A DNA stretch of 7,823 bases from Paracoccaceae bacterium. GTDB lineage: Bacteria; Pseudomonadota; Alphaproteobacteria; Rhodobacterales; Rhodobacteraceae. The number at the start of each line of letters is the position of its first letter. Position 1 is the first letter of the stretch. Both the position numbers and the translations under genes were made by a program. The stretch is taken from NCBI GenBank assembly GCA_003511785.1, contig DOIS01000158.1:1-7823 (forward strand). Direction: 5' to 3'. Positions 1 to 6,220 of the stretch are shown here, one piece after another. The notes below the pieces were generated by a model. It did no database searches. It worked only from the letters and a program-made list of their open reading frames with translations, and was not told the origin of the DNA.

Positions 1-2
1 AG

Positions 3-227
3 CGGCCCGGCGCGCTGCGCGATTTCCTCGACATCCTGGGCCCCGAGGACGACATCGCGCGGTTCGAATACCTCAAGAAGTCGGCGCGCAATTTCGGGTC
101 GGTCCTGATCGGGATCGAGACCAACCGGCCGGAGAATTTCGCGCGTCTCTTCGCCCGGCTGGACGAGGCCGGGCTGACCTATACCGACATCACCAAGGAC
201 GAGACCTTGGCGCAATTCGTGATCTGA
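3..227 (+). CDS. ilvA: Threonine ammonia-lyase, C-terminal part (5' end outside window)
   Basis: The frame is open from the window edge and gives 74 residues ending ...LAQFVI before TGA at 225-227. It matches the C-terminal ACT-like regulatory domain of biosynthetic threonine ammonia-lyase (threonine deaminase). The features recognised are a start resembling RPGALRDFLD, the segment FEYLKKSARNFGSVLIGIE, and the closing DITKDETLA. In the family this domain binds isoleucine or valine to control the PLP-dependent conversion of threonine to 2-oxobutanoate and ammonia, the first step of isoleucine synthesis in the cytosol. The catalytic PLP domain lies upstream and cannot be seen, so activity cannot be judged. 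A dehydrogenase gene follows after 11 bases on the same strand, probably co-transcribed. Identification rests on the tail only, but these signatures are characteristic. Confidence 0.85.
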   Translation, partial: RPGALRDFLDILGPEDDIARFEYLKKSARNFGSVLIGIETNRPENFARLFARLDEAGLTYTDITKDETLAQFVI

Positions 228-238
228 GGGAGGCCGGA

Positions 239-1050
239 ATGGACCTGACGGACAAGGCGATCATCATCACCGGCGGGGCCGGGGGTATCGGGGCGGCGAT
301 GGCGCGCAAGATGGCTAGGGTCGGGGCGAATGTCGTGATCGCGGACCGCGATCACGAGGCGGCGGTGGCGCTGGCCGAGACCATCGGCGCGGTGGCGTCC
401 CCCTGCGATGTGACGCAAGAGGACCATATCCAGCGCGTGATCGCCGAAACCGAAGCCCTACACGGTCAGGTGGACATGTTCGTTTCCAACGCCGGGCTGG
501 GGCGCGGCGACCCCTCGCACGCGGCCTCGGCGCCGAACGCCGACTGGCAACTGAACTGGGATGTGCACGTGATGGCCCATGTCTATGCCGCCCGGGCGCT
601 TCTGCTCAAGATGATCGCGCGCGGGGACGGGTATCTGGTGAACATGGCCTCGGCCGCTGGGCTGCTCAGCCAGATCGGCGATGCGGCCTATTCCGCGAGC
701 AAAGCGGCGGCGGTGAGTTTCGCCGAGTCCCTCTACATCGCGCATCGCGACGAGGGGGTGAAGGTCTCGGCATCTGTCCGCAATACGTGGCGACCCCGAT
801 CATCGGCCTCGGCGACAGCGATGCAGAGGGGGTCGAGACGTTGATGACGGCCGATCAGGCCGCCGATGCGATCCTGGAAGGCATCGCGGCGGAGCGGTTC
901 CTGATCCTGACCCATCCCGAGGTGCAGGAGTACGCCGCGCTGCGCGGAACGGATCGCCAGAAATGGCTGGACGGAATGCGCAGGCTGCGGGCGGCTGCCC
1001 TGCGCGAATTCGGCTCGGCACGGCCCGAGGATTTTTACAAGCTGGTCTAG
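239..1050 (+). pseudogene. Short-chain dehydrogenase/reductase (SDR), frameshifted
   Basis: A classical SDR with an N-terminal Rossmann fold. The cofactor motif TGGAGGIG is at residues 11-18, NAG at 84-86, and the catalytic Ser138, Tyr151 and Lys155 (YSASK) are intact. An ATG at 239 sits behind a good GGGAGG ribosome site at 228-233. After codon 178 (near base 771) the frame loses homology and would end at 842-844. The expected SDR continuation, CPQYVATPIIGLG, resumes in the +1-shifted frame and runs to TAG at 1048-1050. Restoring one base gives about 270 residues, a normal SDR length. The lost part holds the cofactor/substrate loop and the C-terminal helices, so the truncated 201-residue product is probably inactive. 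The substrate is unknown; NAD(P)-dependent alcohol/ketone oxidoreduction is the family role. A sequencing error is possible, because there is only one lesion and no other decay is visible. The gene ends 2 bases from the convergent hpt stop. Confidence 0.85.
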
Positions 1051-1052
1051 GG

Positions 1053-1385
1053 TCAGGCCGCGATCCGTGCGTCTTTTTCCCGCAGGAACAGGGCCTTGGA
1101 CGCGGCATGGCAGTCCTGGACCGCGGCCAGCTCTTCTGGGGTCAGGACACCGGCGGCACAGGCCCGTTCGGCCTGCGTGCAGCGGTCCGAGAACCCCGCA
1201 AACCCTAGGCTCAGCGCGCTGCCCTTCAGGAAATGCAGATGCTGCATCACGCTCTGGTCGTCCGGCAGGGCCGGCAGTTCTCCGATTACCTCTTCGACCT
1301 CTTCTAGGAAGAGGTCCACCACCTCGGCAAAATCCTCCTCTCCCACTTCGTCTCTCAACTCGCTGACACGCGACCAGTCGATCAT
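1053..1385 (-). CDS. Hpt domain phosphotransfer protein
   Basis: A small all-helical protein (110 residues from the start at 1385) carrying the Hpt signature HFLKGSALSLG. The phosphorylatable histidine is His51 in this numbering, codon 1233-1235. Hpt proteins accept phosphate from a hybrid kinase's receiver domain and pass it to a response regulator Asp in the cytosol; they have no catalytic activity of their own. I chose the start MIDWSRVSELRDEVG because it begins directly at the first predicted helix. In-frame ATGs at 1397 and 1406 would add 4 or 7 residues; the one at 1406 has a GGGGG stretch close upstream, so it cannot be excluded. The domain fills the whole protein and there is no kinase part. 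The gene is divergent from the receiver-phosphatase gene, its natural partner, and shares its upstream region. The cognate kinase is not in the window. Confidence 0.85.
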   Translation of the reverse strand: MIDWSRVSELRDEVGEEDFAEVVDLFLEEVEEVIGELPALPDDQSVMQHLHFLKGSALSLGFAGFSDRCTQAERACAAGVLTPEELAAVQDCHAASKALFLREKDARIAA

Positions 1386-1452
1386 GTCATCACCCATGCG
1401 CTTCATGCGCCCCCACGCGATCCGGGGTAGCGCCGGAGGTGTAAACAGGAGG

Positions 1453-1467
1453 TTAAGTGGCGGTTTT
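1453..1467 (+). promoter_or_regulatory. Possible degenerate CtrA-type box
   Basis: TTAA at 1453-1456, then 7 bases, then TTTT at 1464-1467, in the shared upstream region of hpt and the receiver-phosphatase gene. The alphaproteobacterial cell-cycle regulator CtrA binds TTAA-N7-TTAA. Here one half-site is exact and the other has two mismatches, with correct spacing. This is weak evidence: such a match can occur by chance, although AT-rich tetramers are scarce in this high-GC DNA. Confidence 0.2.
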
Positions 1468-1473
1468 GAAAGT

Positions 1474-1485
1474 CTAAAGCTTTAG
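1474..1485. promoter_or_regulatory. 12-bp perfect palindrome in the divergent intergenic region
   Basis: CTAAAGCTTTAG reads the same on both strands. It lies between the divergent hpt and receiver-phosphatase starts, 89 bases from the start at 1385 and 70 bases before the ATG at 1555. It could be an operator for a dimeric regulator acting on both genes. No known regulator is assigned. The rest of 1386-1554 shows no clear -35/-10 pair and no small gene that I can support. Confidence 0.3.
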
Positions 1486-1500
1486 GATTCATCGGGTCTT

Positions 1501-1510
1501 AAGGGAGGTG
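1501..1510 (+). promoter_or_regulatory. Strong Shine-Dalgarno-like site, misplaced for the annotated start
   Basis: AAGGGAGGTG is the best ribosome-binding match near the receiver-phosphatase gene, yet it lies 44 bases before the only in-frame ATG (1555). No ATG, GTG or TTG exists in that frame between the two; CTG at 1525 is the only near-start codon. A TTG at 1521 in another frame would give a 37-codon overlapping leader ending at 1634. The site either serves a leader or a non-standard start, or is coincidental. Confidence 0.3.
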
Positions 1511-1554
1511 GCGCAACCTCTTGCCTGATCAGCAACCGATGGAACGCCTGGCCC

Positions 1555-2829
1555 ATGATTTCGCGCCCCGACCCTGCCGCCGACTCGGGTTTGCCCGGCC
1601 CGCGCTCGATCGCGCGCGTGCTGGTGGTCGATGACAGCCGGTTGCAGCGGCGTATCCTGGTCAGCGTGCTGCGGCGCATGGGGCTGCGCACGATCGAGGC
1701 CGCGGATGGGCAGAGCGCGCTGGAGATTTGCGCCACCGACCCGCCGGACCTGGTGATCAGCGACTGGGTCATGCCGGGGATGAGCGGGCCGGATTTCGCC
1801 CGGGCCTTTCGCGCCCTGCCGCGCGAGGGCTACGGCTATTTCATCCTGCTCACCTCCAAGAGCGAGAAGGTCGAGATCGCCCATGGGCTGGACGCCGGGG
1901 CCGACGATTTCCTCACCAAGCCGGTCAATCCCGGCGAGTTGCGCGCGCGTATCGCCGCCGGCGACCGGATCGTGGCGATGCAACGTCAACTCAGCGAGAA
2001 GAACCAGGTGATCACCGAAACCCTCAGCCGGTTGCAGACGGCCTACGAGAAGATCGACCAGGACCTGATCCAGGCCAAGAACATCCAGAAATCCCTGGTG
2101 CCCGAACGCAGCCGGGCGTTCGGCGCCTCGCGCATCAGCCTGCTTCTGAAGCCATGCGGTCACATCGGCGGCGACCTGGTGGGGATGTTCTCGCCCGGGC
2201 TCAATCGGGTCGGGTTCTACTGCATCGACGTTTCGGGCCACGGGATCACCTCGGCAATGATGACCGCCCGGTTGGGTGGGTATCTTTCCGGCAACCATTT
2301 CAACGAAAACGTGGCGATGATTCAGAAGCAGTATGAGTTCTACGGGCTGCGCCCGCCGCGTGAGGTGGCCGAACGCCTGAACGCCCGGCTCATGGAGGAC
2401 ACGGGGATCGAGGAGTATTTCACTATGGTCTATGCCATGGCGGACCTGGACTCCGGGTTGGTGCAGATGGTGCAGTGCGGCCACCCGCATCCGCTGATCC
2501 TGCGGCGGGGCGGGTACCGCGAATACCTTGGCCAGGGCGGGCCACCGATCGGCCTGCTTCCCGATCTTGCGTTCGAACAGTTCGAGGTGCAGTTGCACCA
2601 TGGCGACCGGCTGCTGCTCTACTCCGACGGGTTCACCGAATGCCGCCTGCAGGGCGGCGCCATGCTGGAGCCCGAGGGCCTGATCGACCTGGTGGCGCAA
2701 TCCGATCACGGGCAACAGGGATCAGAATTTCTCGACGATCTGTTCTGGAACCTCACGGCCATAATGGACACCGAGGCGGGGTTGGAGGACGATGTGTCGG
2801 CGGCGTTGCTCGAATTTCGGCGGGCTTGA
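1555..2829 (+). CDS. Response regulator fused to SpoIIE/PP2C-type serine phosphatase (RbaY/RsbU-like)
   Basis: 424 residues. An N-terminal receiver domain (about 20-138) has the acidic pair Asp26/Asp27, phosphoacceptor Asp70 in SDWVMPGMSG, Thr100 and Lys122 (TKP). A helical, probably coiled-coil linker (about 139-185) leads to a PPM/SpoIIE phosphatase domain (about 190-424). Its metal-binding acids are present: Asp207 in GGDLVG, Asp225 in DVSGHG, Asp358 in YSDGFTE and Asp412/Asp413 in DDVSA. In this family, receiver phosphorylation controls dephosphorylation of a STAS anti-anti-sigma protein, which then sequesters an anti-sigma kinase. The architecture resembles RbaY of Rhodobacter capsulatus, part of a partner-switching system affecting gene transfer agent production; that orthology is inference. 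No STAS or anti-sigma gene is in the window. The divergent Hpt gene is the likely phosphodonor. The ATG at 1555 has only a weak ribosome site. All catalytic residues are intact, so the protein is expected to be active and cytosolic. Confidence 0.9.
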   Translation: MISRPDPAADSGLPGPRSIARVLVVDDSRLQRRILVSVLRRMGLRTIEAADGQSALEICATDPPDLVISDWVMPGMSGPDFARAFRALPREGYGYFILLTSKSEKVEIAHGLDAGADDFLTKPVNPGELRARIAAGDRIVAMQRQLSEKNQVITETLSRLQTAYEKIDQDLIQAKNIQKSLVPERSRAFGASRISLLLKPCGHIGGDLVGMFSPGLNRVGFYCIDVSGHGITSAMMTARLGGYLSGNHFNENVAMIQKQYEFYGLRPPREVAERLNARLMEDTGIEEYFTMVYAMADLDSGLVQMVQCGHPHPLILRRGGYREYLGQGGPPIGLLPDLAFEQFEVQLHHGDRLLLYSDGFTECRLQGGAMLEPEGLIDLVAQSDHGQQGSEFLDDLFWNLTAIMDTEAGLEDDVSAALLEFRRA

Positions 2830-2916
2830 GGGTGCTGCCACCGGGGGCGGGGACTGACCCGAACGGGGAAGGGTGGGTTTGTCCCGCTGCGCGTTTCGGC
2901 CTTCGAGTTAAACGTC

Positions 2917-3366
2917 TCACCCCACCGCGTGTCTGAGCACCTGTTCCGCGAAATGCCGGTCTCCGGCGTTGCCCAACGCTTTCGCCGCCGCGTGCGTGTC
3001 CATCCACAGCGCGCTATGCCCCGGTTCCACCGGCGGACCCAGCCTCCGCAGCGGACGCGCGATGTAGATGGTGCAGAGCTTTTCGGCCCAGAGATCGTAT
3101 TCCGGCATATAGGCGAAGCGTCGGAACGCCCCGACGCGAAGCGGCTTGGCCACCAGCCAGCCGGTTTCCTCGAAGACCTCCCGGTGCAGCGCCGTGATCG
3201 GCGCCTCGCCGGGTTCGATCCCGCCGCCCGGCAATTGCAGGTCCGGCCCCGGCGCCTCCTGCAACGTCAGGAGCAGTCGGCCGCGCCGCGGCAACAGCGC
3301 GTAAACCCCCGGCCGCCGGACATAGCGGCGGCCCGGCTCGGGCGGCTCTCCGAATCGCCTGATCAT
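2917..3366 (-). CDS. Nudix hydrolase
   Basis: 149 residues, a usual length for a single-domain Nudix enzyme. A perfect 23-residue Nudix box (GX5EX7REUXEEXGU) spans Gly48-Trp70: Gly48, Glu54, then REVFEETGW at 62-70. Glu63, Glu66 and Glu67 are the expected Mg2+ ligands. Nudix enzymes cleave nucleoside diphosphates linked to another group; the substrate here cannot be read from the sequence. The Arg/Pro-rich N-terminus (RRFGEPPEPGRRYVRRPG) precedes the first strand of the fold and is not a signal peptide. The start codon at 3364-3366 has AAAGGG about 9 bases upstream on its strand. The gene converges on the receiver-phosphatase gene (87-base gap) and diverges from hsp33 (76-base gap). The product is cytosolic and intact. 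It could be an NTP/NDP-sugar or house-cleaning hydrolase. Confidence 0.88.
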   Translation of the reverse strand: MIRRFGEPPEPGRRYVRRPGVYALLPRRGRLLLTLQEAPGPDLQLPGGGIEPGEAPITALHREVFEETGWLVAKPLRVGAFRRFAYMPEYDLWAEKLCTIYIARPLRRLGPPVEPGHSALWMDTHAAAKALGNAGDRHFAEQVLRHAVG

Positions 3367-3388
3367 GGCCGCGCCCTTTCAACCTTGC

Positions 3389-3417
3389 TTGCCCTGACTA
3401 TATTGGCGCGGTATGCC
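3389..3417 (+). promoter_or_regulatory. Candidate promoter for the hsp33 operon
   Basis: TTGCCC (3389-3394) and TATGCC (3412-3417) are spaced by 17 bases, a weak sigma-70-like pair 25 bases before the hsp33 ATG. An AT-rich TATATT at 3399-3404 lies between them and could be an alternative -10. The region is only 76 bases long and must also hold the promoter of the divergent Nudix gene. I found no clear heat-shock sigma-32 match. Confidence 0.25.
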
Positions 3418-3442
3418 AAGCTCAGGCGTGTAAGGAAACCCC

Positions 3443-4450
3443 ATGAACATCGGCTCGAAACTCGCGTGGGACGATACCGTCCTGCCCTTCCAGCTTGACG
3501 CCTCGGACATCCGGGGGCGCGTCGCGCGTCTCGACGGGGTGCTAGACGGGATCCTCAAACAACACGACTACCCGCCCCAGGTCGAGGCGCTGGTGGCCGA
3601 GATGACGCTGCTCACCGCGCTGATCGGGCAGACCGTGAAACTGCGCTGGAAACTGTCGCTTCAGGTGCAGTCCAAGGGACCGGTGCGCATGATCGCCACC
3701 GACTATTTCGCCCCCGAGGCCGAGGGCCAGCCGGCACGCATCCGGGCCTATGCCAGCTATGACCGCGAGAGGCTGACCGAAGGCGCGCCCTTCGACCAGA
3801 TCGGCGAGGGCTATTTCGCGATCCTGATCGACCAGGGCAAGGGCACCACGCCCTATCAGGGCATCACGCTGTTGGTGGGGGAAAACCTCAGCGATTGCGC
3901 GCAGGACTATTTCGCGCAATCCGAGCAGCTGCCCACGCGCTTCTCGCTGAGCTTCGGGCTGTCCTCGCAGCCGGGACAGGGGGCTCATTGGCGCGCCGGC
4001 GGCATCATGTTGCAGCAACTGCCCAAGGCCTCGCCCTTCGTCGCCAGCGGTCCGGGCGAGGGGGGCGTTCTGCGCGCCGACGACCTGCTGGATGGGGAGG
4101 ATGGCGAGAACTGGAACCGGGTCAACATCCTGCTCGACACGGTCGAGAAAATGGAGCTGATCGGCCCCTCGGTGCCGCCCACCGACCTGCTCTTGCGCCT
4201 GTTCCACGAGGAGGTGCCGCGCGTGTTCGACGCCCAGGCGGTGCGCTTCGGCTGCACCTGCTCGGAGGAGCGCGTTCGGCAAAGCCTGTCGATCTATTCC
4301 GCTGGCGACATCGAGAAGATGACCACCGAGGAGGGCCGCGTCACCGCCGATTGCCAGTTCTGCGGGGCGCATTACGATCTCGATCCGCTGACGCTGGGCT
4401 TCGAGGCGGAACGCCACCCGGACGGTTCGGACAAGGCCGGTGACGACTGA
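3443..4450 (+). CDS. hslO: Hsp33 redox-regulated molecular chaperone
   Basis: 335 residues, within the family range. The C-terminal redox switch has all four zinc-binding cysteines: Cys271-X-Cys273 in GCTCSEER and Cys304-X2-Cys307 in CQFCGAHY. The N-terminal part shows the family's folding core, including LLTALIGQTVKLRWKLSLQ and QSKGPVRMIATDY. Hsp33 is inactive while reduced and zinc-bound. Oxidants such as peroxide or hypochlorite, combined with heat, form disulfides, release zinc and turn it into a holdase that protects unfolding proteins in the cytosol. The start ATG has AAGGA 6 bases upstream. It is the first gene of a probable operon: its stop lies 11 bases inside the next gene. It diverges from the Nudix hydrolase. 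The acidic tail after the CXXC motif (HPDGSDKAGDD) is probably disordered. No damage is visible. Confidence 0.95.
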   Translation: MNIGSKLAWDDTVLPFQLDASDIRGRVARLDGVLDGILKQHDYPPQVEALVAEMTLLTALIGQTVKLRWKLSLQVQSKGPVRMIATDYFAPEAEGQPARIRAYASYDRERLTEGAPFDQIGEGYFAILIDQGKGTTPYQGITLLVGENLSDCAQDYFAQSEQLPTRFSLSFGLSSQPGQGAHWRAGGIMLQQLPKASPFVASGPGEGGVLRADDLLDGEDGENWNRVNILLDTVEKMELIGPSVPPTDLLLRLFHEEVPRVFDAQAVRFGCTCSEERVRQSLSIYSAGDIEKMTTEEGRVTADCQFCGAHYDLDPLTLGFEAERHPDGSDKAGDD

Positions 4451-5048
4451 GGCTGCGGATCTCGAGGCCCGGCTGCGCGCCGCGCTGGCCCGCCCGGGGG
4501 GCGGGTCGTCGGATTTCGACCTGAACCCGGATGTGCGCCTGCCCGAGGGCCGGCGACTGCGCCCGGCCGGTGTGCTGGTGCCGGTCTGGGTCACGGGGAA
4601 CGAGGCGCGGCTGATCCTGACCAAGCGATCCTCGGCGTTGAAGCATCATCCCGGCCAGATTGCCTTTCCAGGCGGCAAGCAGGACGAGGGCGACGCCGAC
4701 GTGACTGCCGCCGCCCTGCGCGAGGCCGAGGAGGAAATCGGCCTGCCACGCGGTCTGCCGCGCGTTCTGGGCGCCTTGCCCGCGCATGAGACCGTCACGG
4801 GTTTCACGGTCACGCCCGTTGTGGCGGTGATCGAGGCGGAGTTCGATCCGGTGGCAGAGCCCGGCGAGGTCGAGGAGGTCTTTTCCGTGCCCTTCGGCCA
4901 CGTGATGACACCGTCGCATTACATCGTAGAGTCGCGGCGCCGGCGCGGGATGCGGCGGCATTACTTCACGGTTCCCTACGGTCCCTATTACATCTGGGGC
5001 GCCACCGCGCGAATGCTGCGTGAACTTGCCGAAAGGATGGGCCAATGA
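4440..5048 (+). CDS. CoA pyrophosphatase-type Nudix hydrolase (NudL family)
   Basis: 202 residues with a GTG start that overlaps the hsp33 stop by 11 bases. The CoA-specific Nudix signature (formerly UPF0035) is clear: LTKRSSALKHHPGQIAFPGGK at about 60-80, followed by the Nudix helix REAEEEIG at 94-101 with the metal-binding glutamates. Family members hydrolyse CoA, acyl-CoA or oxidised CoA to 3',5'-ADP and (acyl)phosphopantetheine, with Mg2+ or Mn2+. The first acidic residue of the consensus Nudix box is replaced, which is normal in this subfamily. The C-terminal part (RRHYFTVPYGPYYIWGATARML) also matches it. Translational coupling to hsp33 upstream and cca downstream (ATGA overlap) indicates one operon. 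A role in clearing damaged CoA under oxidative stress would fit Hsp33 but is inference. The symbol is left empty because NudL-type genes are named inconsistently. Confidence 0.9.
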   Translation: MTTEAADLEARLRAALARPGGGSSDFDLNPDVRLPEGRRLRPAGVLVPVWVTGNEARLILTKRSSALKHHPGQIAFPGGKQDEGDADVTAAALREAEEEIGLPRGLPRVLGALPAHETVTGFTVTPVVAVIEAEFDPVAEPGEVEEVFSVPFGHVMTPSHYIVESRRRRGMRRHYFTVPYGPYYIWGATARMLRELAERMGQ

Positions 5049-6205
5049 CGCGGCTGCGGGCCGAATGGCTCAACGTGCCGGCCACGCAGGAGGTGTGTCG
5101 CGTGCTGACCGAAGCGGGCGCCCAGGCGCTGTTTGTCGGCGGATGCGTGCGCAACACGATGCTGGGCGCGCCGGTCAGCGATATCGACATCTCGACCGAT
5201 GCCGTGCCTGAACGGGTGATGGAGCTTGCCCGCGCCGCCGGGATCAAGGCGGTCCCCACGGGGATCGAACACGGCACCGTCACGCTGGTGCAGGGCGGCA
5301 TCCCGCACGAGATCACCACCTTCCGCCGCGATGTCGACACGGACGGGCGGCGCGCGACGGTTGCCTATTCGTCCTGTGTCGAGGACGACGCGGCACGGCG
5401 CGATTTCACCATGAACGCGATCTATGCCCGCCCCGATGGCACGGTTCTGGACCCGTTGGGAGGGCTACCCGACCTGCACGCACGCCGGGTGCGTTTCATC
5501 GGCCGGGGCTCGGACCGCATCCGCGAGGACTACCTCCGCTCGCTGCGCTATTTCCGATTTCATGCCTGGTATGGCGACGATGCGGCGGGGTTTGACGCGG
5601 AGGCGCTGGATGCCATCGCCAGCAATCTCGACGGGCTCTCGCGGCTCAGCCACGAGCGGGTGGGCCACGAGATGCTCAAGCTGCTGGCCGCGCCCGACCC
5701 GGCGCCCGCCGTGGCGGCGATGCGCTCGACCGGGGCGCTGGGGCAGTTTCTGCCGGGTGCCGATGACACCGCCTTGGCCCCTTTGGTACATCTGGAGGGC
5801 GACGCAGGGGCCGCCCCCGACCCGTTGCGCCGGTTGGCGGCGCTGGGCGGGGTGGATGCGAAGGAGGCCTTGCGGCTGAGCAAGGCGCAGGTGCGCAGCG
5901 TGGCGCAGATGACGCAGGCCGCCGGAGAGGGCGACGGGCCCGCTGCGATGGGCTATCGCCTGGGCGAAACGGCCGCCCGCGACGCGCTGTTGCTGCGCCT
6001 TGCGCTTCTGGGCGCGCCCTGGGAGGCGGAGGCGGCGGAACAGATCGCGCGCGGCGCGGCGGCACGGTTCCCGCTGAAGCCCGCCGACCTGATGCCGCGG
6101 TTCACCGGCCCGGCGCTGGGGCAAGAGCTGGCGCGGCTGGAACAGCTCTGGATCGATTCGGGTTTCGCGCTCGATCGGGCGGCGCTCCTGGAACGGGCGG
6201 ACTAG
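5045..6205 (+). CDS. cca: CCA-adding-type tRNA nucleotidyltransferase (class II)
   Basis: 386 residues. The nucleotidyltransferase head has FVGGCVRNTMLG (30-41) and the metal-binding pair Asp46/Asp48 in SDIDISTD. It is followed by the conserved RRDFTMNAI, the RIREDYLRSLRYFRF neck motif and SHERVGHEMLKLL. The C-terminal half is helical and Ala/Leu-rich, as expected for the tRNA-binding body and tail. The enzyme adds or repairs the 3'-terminal CCA of tRNAs in the cytosol using CTP and ATP, without a nucleic acid template. The ATG at 5045 overlaps the upstream TGA (ATGA) and has AAAGGA at 5032-5037, so translation is probably coupled. No lesion is seen. Class II CCA enzymes and poly(A) polymerases share the head domain; the length and motifs favour the tRNA enzyme. 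A pure A-adding activity cannot be excluded from sequence alone. Confidence 0.92.
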   Translation: MTRLRAEWLNVPATQEVCRVLTEAGAQALFVGGCVRNTMLGAPVSDIDISTDAVPERVMELARAAGIKAVPTGIEHGTVTLVQGGIPHEITTFRRDVDTDGRRATVAYSSCVEDDAARRDFTMNAIYARPDGTVLDPLGGLPDLHARRVRFIGRGSDRIREDYLRSLRYFRFHAWYGDDAAGFDAEALDAIASNLDGLSRLSHERVGHEMLKLLAAPDPAPAVAAMRSTGALGQFLPGADDTALAPLVHLEGDAGAAPDPLRRLAALGGVDAKEALRLSKAQVRSVAQMTQAAGEGDGPAAMGYRLGETAARDALLLRLALLGAPWEAEAAEQIARGAAARFPLKPADLMPRFTGPALGQELARLEQLWIDSGFALDRAALLERAD

Positions 6206-6220
6206 CCCGGGGGTGGCACT

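Noticed and set aside
1489..2715. Long minus-strand open frame (about 408 codons) opposite the receiver-phosphatase gene
   Set aside because: It is rich in His, Gln, Pro and Arg with no domain motif, the usual antisense shadow of a high-GC gene. The plus-strand protein has complete receiver and phosphatase motifs.
2830..2916. Possible terminator between the convergent phosphatase and Nudix genes
   Set aside because: Only very short stems (CCC-GAAC-GGG; GGGAC/GTCCC with a long loop) and no T-run on either strand; not enough to call an intrinsic terminator.
3542..4624. Minus-strand frame of about 360 codons over hsp33
   Set aside because: Shadow composition, and it spans two well-identified plus-strand genes.
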